64,000 nt of DNA from Actimicrobium sp047621665 (GTDB taxonomy: Bacteria > Pseudomonadota > Gammaproteobacteria > Burkholderiales > Burkholderiaceae_D). Within the stretch, counting starts at the first letter, position 1. Every line of letters begins with the position of its first letter. Below are positions 1 to 7,811 of this stretch, one piece after another. The notes under the pieces were generated by a model. It did no database searches, was not told the origin of the DNA, and saw only the letters and a program-made list of their open reading frames with translations. Location: positions 1-64,000 of the forward strand of contig JBLHMB010000009.1 of the NCBI GenBank assembly GCA_047621665.1. The letters are read 5' to 3'. The position numbers were made by a program, and so were the translations under genes.

Positions 1-512
1 CAGCACGGAAATTGGATGGAAAGCGCTCCGAATCCGCAAGCAGGGTCAGTGTAATTTTCGCGATAAAGCCGCGAAAAAAAACACTGACCCTGGTTGCTAG
101 CGATGGGGTTTGCGACTGCTGGAAAAAACCGAACCGGAGTCGGCTAGGTCGTGGCTGAGCGCCTATGGAATCAGCAACTCCAGCACGGAAATTGGATGGA
201 AAGCGCTCCGAATCCGCAAGCAGGGTCAGTGTAATTTTCGCGATAAAGCCGCGAAAAAAAACACTGACCCTGGTTGCTAGCGATGGGGTTTGCGACTGCT
301 GGAAAAACTCGAACCGGAGTCGGCTAGGTCGTGGCGGAGCACCTACGGAATCAGCAACCCCAGCACGGAAATTGGATGGAAAGCGCGCCGAATCCGCAAG
401 CAGGGTCAGTGTAATTTTCGCGATAAAGCCGCGAAAAAACACACTGACCCTGGTTGCTACCGATGGGGTTTGCGACCGTACGGGAAAACGAACCGGAGCC
501 GCCCCGGCTTGG
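1..512. repeat. Tandem ~180-bp repeat array, three units, running off the left edge
   Basis: The same block recurs with a 180-bp period at 1, 181 and 361; the third unit diverges after about 500. Each unit holds a nested inverted repeat: CAGGGTCAGTGT (41-52), TTTTCGCG (55-62), loop ATAAAGC, CGCGAAAA (70-77), ACACTGACCCTG (81-92), repeated at 221-272 and 401-452. Short reading frames inside it simply follow the repeat and are not genes. Related units lie at 12.68-12.99 kb. It resembles the REP-like palindromes scattered between genes in proteobacteria; no transposase is linked to it here. Confidence 0.85.
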
Positions 513-540
513 TTATAGCAACCCCGCATCGACCCCGCGC

Positions 541-897
541 TCAGCCGCCAGCGACCTTTCGCAATATCGTGCCGACGACTGCGGTGGCCTTGCCGTCAGG
601 CTTCCCCTGCAGGATGGCCTCCTTCTCATCCTGTCCGGCGACGTTCGACAGGTAGCGCATGCAGCTGACCCGCAGGAACGAGCAAAAATTGCTGACTTTG
701 CCTTGCTGACGGATCACCTCATCGTAGAGCTGGCAAATCAGCTGGTTGGTCGTCAGTCCATCTTTGAGCGCGATCTTTGCCAGCACATCCCAGCTCATGT
801 TTTCCAGCCGGATGCTGGTGACGACCCCGTGGATGCGGATCGAACGGGTTCGTAATTCATAGTGGATCGGGTCGGCCTTGACGTAAATTTCGCACAT
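541..897 (-). CDS. Ribbon-helix-helix domain protein (RHH_4-like)
   Basis: 118 aa. Start ATG follows AGGAGA at a normal distance. The segment around residues 20-60 (Arg-Thr-Arg-Ser-Ile-Arg, then Thr-Ser-Ile-Arg-Leu-Glu and two helices) fits the small ribbon-helix-helix DNA-binding family often annotated as RHH_4; an aryl-sulfate sulfotransferase label sometimes given to such proteins has no support here. It lies 40 bp downstream of the GMC oxidoreductase on the same strand, so it is probably the last gene of that operon and may regulate it. Function is inferred from fold only. Confidence 0.6.
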   Translation of the reverse strand: MCEIYVKADPIHYELRTRSIRIHGVVTSIRLENMSWDVLAKIALKDGLTTNQLICQLYDEVIRQQGKVSNFCSFLRVSCMRYLSNVAGQDEKEAILQGKPDGKATAVVGTILRKVAGG

Positions 898-937
898 GCT
901 TGTCTCCTGATTTTTTTATGGTTGTGACGCAACGAGC

Positions 938-2506
938 TTACAGCTCCTTGCGCTTCATCGCGCCGGCAATAAAGCCGGCCTGGCGGATCGCCAGCGCGAC
1001 GATGGTCAAGGTCGGATTTTCGCTGGCACCGCTGGTGAATTGGCTGCCATCGGAGATGAACAGGTTCTTGATGTCGTGCGACTGGCCCCACTTGTTGACT
1101 ACGCCGTCGCGGGCACGTGCGCTCATCCGGTTGGTGCCCATGTTGTGGGTCGATGGATAAGGCGGCGTGTAGATCACGCGCTTCGCACCGACCGATTGGT
1201 ACAACGCGCTACCCTGACCAAAAGCATGCTTGCGCATCGCGATATCGTTGGCATGGTCGCTGAACTGGACGTTTGGAATCGGCAGGCCGAACTGGTCTTT
1301 TTCGGTCGCATGCAAGGTCACGCCGTTCGATTCCTGCGCCATGTCTTCGCCGACCAGCCACATGCCGGCCATGTTGTCGTAGGCATCCATCGCCGATGAA
1401 AAATCGCGGCCCCAGCTGCCGGGGTCCATGAACGCGGCCATGAACGGCACGCCCAATGACACCGTTTCCATTTCATAGCCGCCGACAAAACCGCGCTTGG
1501 TATCGTGCCGCGCCTCATCGCGTACGATGCCGGCCATCGTTGTGCCGCGGTACATGTGGACCGGTTGCTCGAAGGTCGCATAGACCGAGCCGGTCATGTG
1601 GCGCATGTAATTTTTGCCGACCTGACCGGAGCTGTTGGCCAGTCCGTTCGGAAACTGCACCGAGGCCGAATTGAGCAGCAGGCGCGGCGATTCGATCGAA
1701 TTGCCGGCCACGCAGACCACGCGCGCTTTCTGAAAACTGCGGTTGCCTTTGGCATCGCTGTAGAGCACGCCGGTGACCAGGCCGGCGCTGTTGTGTTCGA
1801 TCTTCAGTACTTGCGCATCGGCGCGGATTTCTAGGTGGCCGGTCTGTTCGCCCTTGGGGATTTCGGTATAGAGCGTCGACCATTTCGCGCCGGACTTGCA
1901 GCCCTGAAAACAGAAGCCGATTTGCTGGCAGGACCCACGTCCGTCTCGCGGTTGCGAGTTGATTGCCATATTGCCGCTGTGGTAATCCTTGTAGCCCATT
2001 TTTTTGGCACCGGCAGCCAGCACCTTGTAATTGTTATTGCCGGGCAGCCGGGGAATGCCGTTGGTGCCGCCGACGCCCATTTTGTCTTCGGCTTTGGCAT
2101 AAAACGGTTCCAGTTCGGCCAGCGTGATCGGCCAGTCGAGCAGGTTGGCGCCAGCCAGTGCGCCGTAGTGGGTGCGGGTCTTGAACTCGTGTTCCTGAAA
2201 ACGCAGCGAGGCACCGGCCCAGTGGACGGTCGAGCCGCCGACCGCCTTGACGATCCAGGTCGGCAGATTCGGGAAGTCCTTGGCAATGCGCCAGGTGCCC
2301 GATGTCGTGCGTTTATCCAGCCACGAAATCTTGTCGAACATCGGCCATTCGTCGTTCTCAAAGTCGTAAATTTCATGCCGCTTGCCGGCTTCGAGCACGA
2401 CCACGTTGATACCTTTTTGGGCCAGTTCATTGCCCAGCGTGCCACCACCGGCACCGGATCCGACGATCACGACAACTTCTTCGTTCAAAGCAAATTTTGC
2501 AGCCAC
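938..2506 (-). CDS. GMC-family FAD oxidoreductase, gluconate/sorbitol dehydrogenase large-subunit type
   Basis: 522 aa, GTG start with AAGGAG six bases upstream. The N-terminal Rossmann motif GSGAGGGTLGNELA (about residues 16-29) binds FAD. The C-terminal GMC domain holds THNMGTNRM with His454 and GASENPTL with Asn497, the expected catalytic His/Asn pair. Members of this branch oxidise sugars or alcohols at the periplasmic face and pass electrons to the respiratory chain. The gene directly upstream encodes the Tat-exported small subunit that normally carries this subunit out. No cytochrome c subunit is adjacent, so the electron acceptor and exact substrate are unknown. Confidence 0.85.
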   Translation of the reverse strand: MAAKFALNEEVVVIVGSGAGGGTLGNELAQKGINVVVLEAGKRHEIYDFENDEWPMFDKISWLDKRTTSGTWRIAKDFPNLPTWIVKAVGGSTVHWAGASLRFQEHEFKTRTHYGALAGANLLDWPITLAELEPFYAKAEDKMGVGGTNGIPRLPGNNNYKVLAAGAKKMGYKDYHSGNMAINSQPRDGRGSCQQIGFCFQGCKSGAKWSTLYTEIPKGEQTGHLEIRADAQVLKIEHNSAGLVTGVLYSDAKGNRSFQKARVVCVAGNSIESPRLLLNSASVQFPNGLANSSGQVGKNYMRHMTGSVYATFEQPVHMYRGTTMAGIVRDEARHDTKRGFVGGYEMETVSLGVPFMAAFMDPGSWGRDFSSAMDAYDNMAGMWLVGEDMAQESNGVTLHATEKDQFGLPIPNVQFSDHANDIAMRKHAFGQGSALYQSVGAKRVIYTPPYPSTHNMGTNRMSARARDGVVNKWGQSHDIKNLFISDGSQFTSGASENPTLTIVALAIRQAGFIAGAMKRKEL

Positions 2507-2562
2507 GTCTGTCTCCTTGATTTTTTATAGGGTCCGTGCTGATGCATTAATACGTTGCGGCG

Positions 2563-3087
2563 TTACAGGTTCTCCATCCAGGTCTGGTCATTGAAGCCAC
2601 GCTTGATGTAACCGCCGAGTGCGGCCGAGGGCCCTTGGTAGCCGAGCTTGCCCCAGACCGCAGGCTGGTTGTACAGGCTGACCACGAGGTCGCCGCGCAG
2701 TTTGAGGAAGAACGGCGTGCTCGCCATGGAGGTCAGGATCGCCACGCGTACGGATTCGTCAGGGATGTCGACATACGATCGCGGGCTGGCCTTGTTGGCT
2801 GCTGCAACGCCGTCGACCAGCAGTGTGCGCAGTGCCGCGTCGGTCTTGACCTGATCGCCGTAGATCGCGACAGCCTTGGCATACAGCGCATCGTCGAAAC
2901 GGTCATGCGGGAAAATATCGCGTGCCATTTTAGTCAGCGTCGCGAACACGTCAGCGCCCAACGCCGCTTCGGCGGCGGCCTGGTTCGATACGAATAGCGC
3001 AGGGATGCCGGTAGCCACGCCAGCGACGGAGCCGGCCGAGGCAATTTGCAGGAAGCGGCGGCGTTTTGGTTGTTCCGGGTAGTCCAT
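2563..3087 (-). CDS. Gluconate 2-dehydrogenase subunit 3 family protein, Tat substrate
   Basis: 174 aa from the ATG at 3087, which has GGAG six bases upstream; an ATG 12 bp further up overlaps that ribosome binding site and is less likely. A twin-arginine signal (RRRFLQIASAG) near residue 8 is followed by a hydrophobic stretch ending around ASNQAA-like residues, marking Tat export. The rest matches the small gamma subunit of membrane-bound FAD dehydrogenases, which escorts the GMC subunit. It is the first gene of the three-gene leftward operon with the GMC oxidoreductase (56 bp gap) and the RHH protein. Confidence 0.8.
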   Translation of the reverse strand: MDYPEQPKRRRFLQIASAGSVAGVATGIPALFVSNQAAAEAALGADVFATLTKMARDIFPHDRFDDALYAKAVAIYGDQVKTDAALRTLLVDGVAAANKASPRSYVDIPDESVRVAILTSMASTPFFLKLRGDLVVSLYNQPAVWGKLGYQGPSAALGGYIKRGFNDQTWMENL

Positions 3088-3143
3088 GGTTGTCTCCATT
3101 TATCGTTGTTATCCAGAAGGGGTCAGGCGAATTTTTTCAGGTC

Positions 3144-3539
3144 CTAGCGGTAGTGCCCCCATTCCTGCAGCACTTCGATCTTGTAACCATCCGGATCGAG
3201 TACGAAGAAAAAGCGCGCGAGCAGGGTGTCGCCATCTTTGAATTCCTTGATCGGCAAGGGCGCGTACTGCATCGCGGACAGCTTGTCGTGCATGGCCTGC
3301 AGGTCATCAGTGACGAAAGCGATATGGCCGTAGCCGTCGCCGTGCGTGTAGGGTTCGGTGCGCTCGCGGTTGTGCGTCAGTTCGAGTTCGAATTCGCTCT
3401 CGGGATTACGCAGATAGATCAGCGAAAAATCCGGGTAGTCGAGCCGGTGCGTGACAGCGAAGCCAAAGCCGTCGCCATAGAACTGCAGCGAGCGATCCGG
3501 ATCGAGGACACGGATCATGGTGTGAATAATTTTTAGCAT
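3144..3539 (-). CDS. gloA: VOC-family glyoxalase I-like protein (lactoylglutathione lyase)
   Basis: 131 aa. The ATG at 3539 has AGGAA upstream and gives the usual MLKIIHTMIRV start of GloA-type proteins; a longer frame exists but is not needed. Expected metal ligands are visible: His near residue 5, Glu in FELELTHN, His in GYGHIAF, Glu in YKIEVLQ. Glyoxalase I isomerises the methylglyoxal-glutathione hemithioacetal to lactoylglutathione in the cytoplasm. The single betaalphabetabetabeta pair and length fit bacterial Ni-type GloA. Some members act on other substrates, so the enzyme name is likely rather than certain. Confidence 0.8.
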   Translation of the reverse strand: MLKIIHTMIRVLDPDRSLQFYGDGFGFAVTHRLDYPDFSLIYLRNPESEFELELTHNRERTEPYTHGDGYGHIAFVTDDLQAMHDKLSAMQYAPLPIKEFKDGDTLLARFFFVLDPDGYKIEVLQEWGHYR

Positions 3540-3611
3540 GGGCAGGTTCCTGGGTAAGAGGGCGAAAGTCATTATTGACCTGCGCAGCGCCGGCGGGGTA
3601 GCAGCGCAATA

Positions 3612-4277
3612 CTACTTGCGCAGATTGTCCGGAAGCGCCAGCGGCAGCATCAGTTCATTTCGGCGCATGAACCAGGGCGTCCAGGGCGGGTCGTAGCGTG
3701 CCAGTGTCGCCGGACCGGTGGCCGATAGCTGGCGACGCGTCACGAAGGCCTCGAGCTCGGCGGTTTTCTGTACGATGCTGTCTTCTCCGGCCAGACCGGA
3801 GAAGCGGATAACAGCCACGCGCGTAGCTGGCAAGACACGCAAGTGCACCTGCGGATTGTCCGGTGCCGGCAAGCTCTCCATGGTGTAAGCCGCCGGCATC
3901 ATGAAGCGGATCGTCCATTGATTTCCCTGCGCTGTCTGGGTCACCGGTGCGGTCATCGGGATGGTGACGCCGCTACTGTTTTCCTGCAAGACCGGCGTCG
4001 TCATGGCGATGCGTTGCTGGCGGGTGTTGCCGCCAAAAATATAACCGGCCAGCAGCTTGAAGCCGCTACTCACGGCGTCGCTGCGGCTGCCGCTGACGGT
4101 GACTTCGGCAGCGATCAATGCCGGATAGTCGCGCACCTCGAAGGGTTCTTCCTTGAACGAGACGGTGTGCGCCGGTTCTTCGGTTGCCATGGCATTTCCT
4201 CCTGATAAAAAGACACCGAGTACAAGCAGCAGTTGGCTGAGTGGGCGGGTGAGTGAGCGAACGGGCAGATGGGCCAT
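3612..4277 (-). CDS. SOUL-family haem-binding protein, exported
   Basis: 221 aa with an N-terminal signal sequence (Arg-rich start, hydrophobic LLLVLGVFLSG, cleavage near NAMA). The mature part has hallmark SOUL features: EVRDYPALIAAEV, GNTRQQRIAMTTPV, IPMTAPVT, the MMPAAYTMESLP segment and a terminal RNELMLPL. SOUL proteins bind haem or other tetrapyrroles; bacterial roles are poorly known. It is probably periplasmic. It stands alone, converging on nothing, and is 70 bp downstream of the glyoxalase-type gene in the same orientation order. Confidence 0.8.
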   Translation of the reverse strand: MAHLPVRSLTRPLSQLLLVLGVFLSGGNAMATEEPAHTVSFKEEPFEVRDYPALIAAEVTVSGSRSDAVSSGFKLLAGYIFGGNTRQQRIAMTTPVLQENSSGVTIPMTAPVTQTAQGNQWTIRFMMPAAYTMESLPAPDNPQVHLRVLPATRVAVIRFSGLAGEDSIVQKTAELEAFVTRRQLSATGPATLARYDPPWTPWFMRRNELMLPLALPDNLRK

Positions 4278-4564
4278 AAGGTGGCATTCCCGGTTGAGTA
4301 GATCGGATAACCCAGCTTGAGCATAAGCGCATTGGCGACCGGGTGCTGACCACCTCTTCGCGACTGCCTATTGCGCCTTTGTTGATCCCGGTTTGCGTGC
4401 AGTGATGACCGGCCGCTGTGGCAGGATTGTTACGCCCGGAGAAAAGCACGCAAGTCGGCAAAAAGGTCGGCAAATAAATTTGAAATTTTCTGGTTGGATA
4501 AGACATATACTTATATTTATCAGTGTCTTGGCGCGGTTTTTTTATCGAGGAAAGTCGGCAAATT

Positions 4565-5737
4565 ATGTACGATTCACCGCATCAGTTCGAACCGTTGATT
4601 CCGTCCGTGATACCGGTCGGTGTATCCGACAAGGCAAACCGGCTGGCGCTTTCTGCAAGCCGGCTTGGCGCGATGGCGCATCCGTCGGTGCGTACAGTCT
4701 TGCGCGAACTGGTGCGTTCGATGTGTTCGTACTATAGCAATCGCATTGAAGGACAAGGCACGCATCCGCTTCATATCGAGCAAGCGCTACTCAAGAATTT
4801 TTCCGGCCGGCCTGACGTCGCCCGCTTGCAACGGATTGCGGTGGCGCATATCGATGCCGAGCACGAACTGGAAGCACTGGTCCTTGCGGGCACGTCGCCG
4901 ATGTCCAGCGCCTTGTTGATGGCGTCGCACCGTGTCTTGTACGAGCGTCTCGCCTCAGAGGATCGCACCACGCAGGACGAGCAGGTCATCGTCCCTGGTG
5001 AGTTACGCGCGGTCAATGTCGAAGTCGGCCATCATGTGCCGCCGTCAGCCGCTGCGTTGCCGGCTTTCCTGTTGCGCATGGATCAGGTTTACAACAAGTC
5101 GATGACACTGGAGGCGCGACTGATTGCGATCGCCTGTCTGCATCACCGGGCCGCGTGGGTGCATCCGTTCCGGGACGGTAATGGCCGTGCGGCCCGATTG
5201 CAAAGCCACTGCGCGTTGTGGTCGCTGTCGGATGGATTGTGGTCGCCGAGCAGAGGGCTGGCACGGTCAGTCCCGCGCTACTACGCACGGCTACATAATG
5301 CCGATCTACCGCGCCGCGGTGACCTCGATGGTCGGGGCAACCTGAGTACCGCCGGATTGCTGGAATGGGTCGATTTTTTTCTCGATATCTGCCTCGATCA
5401 GGTTGATTTCATGCACCGGATGCTGGCGCTGGACAGCATGAAAATACGCATCGATGCACTCGTGACATTTCGTGCCGGGACCGACAAGTCCATGCGTGCC
5501 GAAGCCATCCTGCCGCTGCATCACGTCTTTTCTGCCGGGCCGGTGTCGCGGCGCGAATTTGCCCAGCTGACCGGTCTGGGCGAACGGACCGCACGCTCGC
5601 TCCTGTCGCGCATGCTGGCGACTGGCTTGCTGATTAGTGACACGCCACTCGGTCCAGTGCGCTTTGGCTTGCCACTCGATGCGCTGCAATTCCTGCTGCC
5701 GGAGTTGTATCCGGAAGCCTCGACCAAGGCTGACTAG
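4565..5737 (+). CDS. Fic-family AMP transferase with N-terminal inhibitory motif (class II)
   Basis: 390 aa from ATG 4565 (AGGAAAG about ten bases upstream; a GTG at 4523 in frame is less likely). The Fic core reads HPFRDGNGRAAR at residues 200-211, complete with catalytic His200. The inhibitory helix motif [S/T]xxxE[G/N] appears as SNRIEG (58-63) before the Fic core, so this is a class II Fic protein. The C-terminus has a winged-helix-like segment (REFAQLTGLGERTARSLLSRM). Such proteins AMPylate themselves or partners, and some autoregulate. The stop codon overlaps the stop of the convergent next gene by four bases. Confidence 0.88.
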   Translation: MYDSPHQFEPLIPSVIPVGVSDKANRLALSASRLGAMAHPSVRTVLRELVRSMCSYYSNRIEGQGTHPLHIEQALLKNFSGRPDVARLQRIAVAHIDAEHELEALVLAGTSPMSSALLMASHRVLYERLASEDRTTQDEQVIVPGELRAVNVEVGHHVPPSAAALPAFLLRMDQVYNKSMTLEARLIAIACLHHRAAWVHPFRDGNGRAARLQSHCALWSLSDGLWSPSRGLARSVPRYYARLHNADLPRRGDLDGRGNLSTAGLLEWVDFFLDICLDQVDFMHRMLALDSMKIRIDALVTFRAGTDKSMRAEAILPLHHVFSAGPVSRREFAQLTGLGERTARSLLSRMLATGLLISDTPLGPVRFGLPLDALQFLLPELYPEASTKAD

Positions 5738-6072
5738 ACTTTTTGTGCAGCCGGCACCAGTTCATCGAGCCCGACGATTACCGCATCAACGCCAGCAGGA
5801 TTGTTAGCAATCAGCACCGCCCATTCAATTGCTTCATCCCGCCGCAGGCGCGAAAAATAGCGCATCAGATAATCCCCGTTCTCGATACTGGGCAAGCCAC
5901 GGCCATCGTTACGCTTGAGCTTGCGGGTGTACCAAACCGCATAGCCGTTGGCTTCTTCGCAGCAGTACACCTCGACCGAATGGGCTGCCGAGAGCGGATG
6001 TTCGTCCGGATTGGTGTGCCAGACAACTTTGCGCCAGACGTGATTTTTTTTTGATTCGGCGACGAATTCCAT
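5734..6072 (-). CDS. Conserved hypothetical protein, 112 aa
   Basis: A small soluble protein without signal peptide or membrane segment. It is rich in aromatic and charged residues (HVWRKVVWHTNP, YAVWYTRKLKRND) and ends in a helix-like IEWAVLIANNPAGVDAVIVG. No known motif is recognised. It lies 13 bp downstream of the Lrp-type regulator gene on the same strand and may be co-transcribed with it; the 3' end overlaps the convergent fic gene by four bases. Confidence 0.55.
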   Translation of the reverse strand: MEFVAESKKNHVWRKVVWHTNPDEHPLSAAHSVEVYCCEEANGYAVWYTRKLKRNDGRGLPSIENGDYLMRYFSRLRRDEAIEWAVLIANNPAGVDAVIVGLDELVPAAQKV

Positions 6073-6085
6073 GAACGTTCCTTGT

Positions 6086-6598
6086 TTATTGCGAAGAGGG
6101 GAGGGTGCGCTGGTCCGGTACCGGACTGCGGTCGATGCGACGGGTCAGGATGATCGACGTGGCGGTCTGACGCACGCCGTCGGCGGTGCCGATGCGGTCG
6201 AGCAGCAGGTCCAGTTCGGCGGTCGAACGACAACGCAGCGTCACCATGTAATCCATCGCTCCGCTCACCGCGCACAGGGTTTCGACTTCGGGCATCGCTT
6301 GCAGCGTCTTGACAAAAGCGGCGGCGCTGCGCGGATCGAGCGAGATGCCGACGTACGCACGCACGGCGGGCTGGAACACGGCCTGATTGAGCCGCACGCC
6401 ATAGCCAGCAATCACGCCGCGTTTTTCGAGTGCGCTGATGCGCGCAATCGCCGTGGTACGGGCGATCGCCACATGGCGGGCAATCGTCGCAGTCGGCATG
6501 CGTGCGTCATCCAGCAATAGCGCCAGGATCTTGCTGTCGATGTCATCCAGAGTGGCGGTCATATGGTCAATGTGTCCGGGTGCGTCGTCGATCTGCAT
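6086..6598 (-). CDS. Lrp/AsnC-family transcriptional regulator
   Basis: 170 aa from ATG 6598 (a start 21 bases upstream or at 6562 is also possible). N-terminal helix-turn-helix (DDIDSKILALLLDDARMPTATIARH, key residues D, K and L in the first helix) is followed by the RAM/AsnC ligand-binding domain (AYVGISLDP, VETLCAVSGAMDYMVTLRC). It is divergent from the lysine operon with a 104-bp shared promoter region, which is the usual arrangement for an amino-acid-responsive activator of the neighbouring catabolic genes. Lysine or aminoadipate as ligand is inference. Confidence 0.88.
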   Translation of the reverse strand: MQIDDAPGHIDHMTATLDDIDSKILALLLDDARMPTATIARHVAIARTTAIARISALEKRGVIAGYGVRLNQAVFQPAVRAYVGISLDPRSAAAFVKTLQAMPEVETLCAVSGAMDYMVTLRCRSTAELDLLLDRIGTADGVRQTATSIILTRRIDRSPVPDQRTLPSSQ

Positions 6599-6702
6599 GA
6601 TTTTAAACCACGGTGACGACACGCTGGGCGCTATTTCCTGACAGTACTTACTTCTACAATTTTGTCATCCGATCCGCTTCGGCAATTCCCTGAAAGTTCA
6701 TC

Positions 6703-7794
6703 ATGACCACCCACCTCATCCTGCTCGGCGCCGGCAAAATCGGCGATGCCATCCTGAACCTGTTGTCGCACTGTGGCGATTACACGCTGACCGTGGCCGA
6801 CCGCGATCCGGCGCGGCTGGCCAGTGTGCGCAAAGCGGCCTTTCCGAACGTGACCGTGGTCGAGGCCGATCTGACTGATGCCGCCACGATTGCCACTTTG
6901 ATCAAGGGCCACGATGTGACGTTGTCGGCCTGCCCGTATTTCCTGACGCCGCTGATTGCCGCGGCCGCCCGTAAGGCCGGGTCGCATTATTTTGACTTGA
7001 CCGAAGATGTCGAAAGCACCCGCGTCGTCAAGCAGCTGGCCGAAGGGGCCAGCAGCGCGTTCGTGCCGCAATGCGGTCTCGCGCCGGGTTTTATTTCGAT
7101 CGTCGCCAACGATGTCGCCGCTCGGTTCGACACGCTACGCGACGTCAGCATGCGCGTCGGCGCGTTGCCGACCTATCCGAGTAACGCGCTCAAATACAAC
7201 CTGACCTGGAGCACCGACGGTCTGATCAATGAATATTGCAATCCGTGCGAAGCAATTGTCGACGGCCAGTTACGCGAGACCTCGGCGCTCGAAGAGATCG
7301 AGCATTTCTCGCTCGACGGGATCGATTACGAAGCGTTCAATACCTCCGGTGGTCTCGGCACACTGTGCACCAGCCTGGCCGGCAAGGTGCAGAACCTGAA
7401 CTACAAGACCGTGCGCTATCCCGGTCATCGCGACATCATCAAACTGCTGGTGCGTGACCTGCAACTAGGCCAGCCGGAGCGTCGCCACATTCTCAAGGAA
7501 GTGATGGAAGCGTCGATCCCGATCACGCTGCAGGACGTCGTGCTGGTGTTTGTCAGCGTCGTGGGAATGCGTGGCGGGCGGCTAGAACAACAAACCTATG
7601 CCAGGAAAATTTACAGTCAGGACGTCAATGGTCAGCTGCTCTCAGCGATCCAGCTGACCACTGCTGCCGGCATCTGCGCGATGGTTGACCTGGTGCTGCA
7701 GGGTCGCTTGCCGCAGCAGGGACTGGTGCGGCAGGAACAGGCGCTGCTGACGGATTTTCTGGCGAACCGGTTTGGACAGTATTATTCGGCCTGA
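6703..7794 (+). CDS. Saccharopine dehydrogenase-family protein, probable L-lysine 6-dehydrogenase
   Basis: 363 aa. N-terminal NAD(P)-binding Rossmann motif LLGAGKIGDAI (residues 6-16) and the DLTEDVESTRVV and QCGLAPGF motifs are typical of saccharopine reductase/lysine dehydrogenase proteins. The short length and absence of the alpha-helical saccharopine domain favour the LysDH branch, which deaminates lysine to 2-aminoadipate semialdehyde, in equilibrium with piperideine-6-carboxylate. The next gene encodes the enzyme that oxidises that product (17 bp gap), and the third a 2-oxoadipate enzyme, so the context strongly supports lysine breakdown. A saccharopine-cleaving role is the main alternative. 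Confidence 0.75.
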   Translation: MTTHLILLGAGKIGDAILNLLSHCGDYTLTVADRDPARLASVRKAAFPNVTVVEADLTDAATIATLIKGHDVTLSACPYFLTPLIAAAARKAGSHYFDLTEDVESTRVVKQLAEGASSAFVPQCGLAPGFISIVANDVAARFDTLRDVSMRVGALPTYPSNALKYNLTWSTDGLINEYCNPCEAIVDGQLRETSALEEIEHFSLDGIDYEAFNTSGGLGTLCTSLAGKVQNLNYKTVRYPGHRDIIKLLVRDLQLGQPERRHILKEVMEASIPITLQDVVLVFVSVVGMRGGRLEQQTYARKIYSQDVNGQLLSAIQLTTAAGICAMVDLVLQGRLPQQGLVRQEQALLTDFLANRFGQYYSA

Positions 7795-7811
7795 CATCAA
7801 AGGAGACCACG

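Noticed and set aside
1..512. CRISPR array
   Set aside because: Units are about 180 bp and almost identical throughout; there are no short repeats with unique spacers and no cas genes.
165..518. 117-codon frame and similar frames over the left-edge array
   Set aside because: They follow the 180-bp repeat unit; a frame persists only because 180 is divisible by three.
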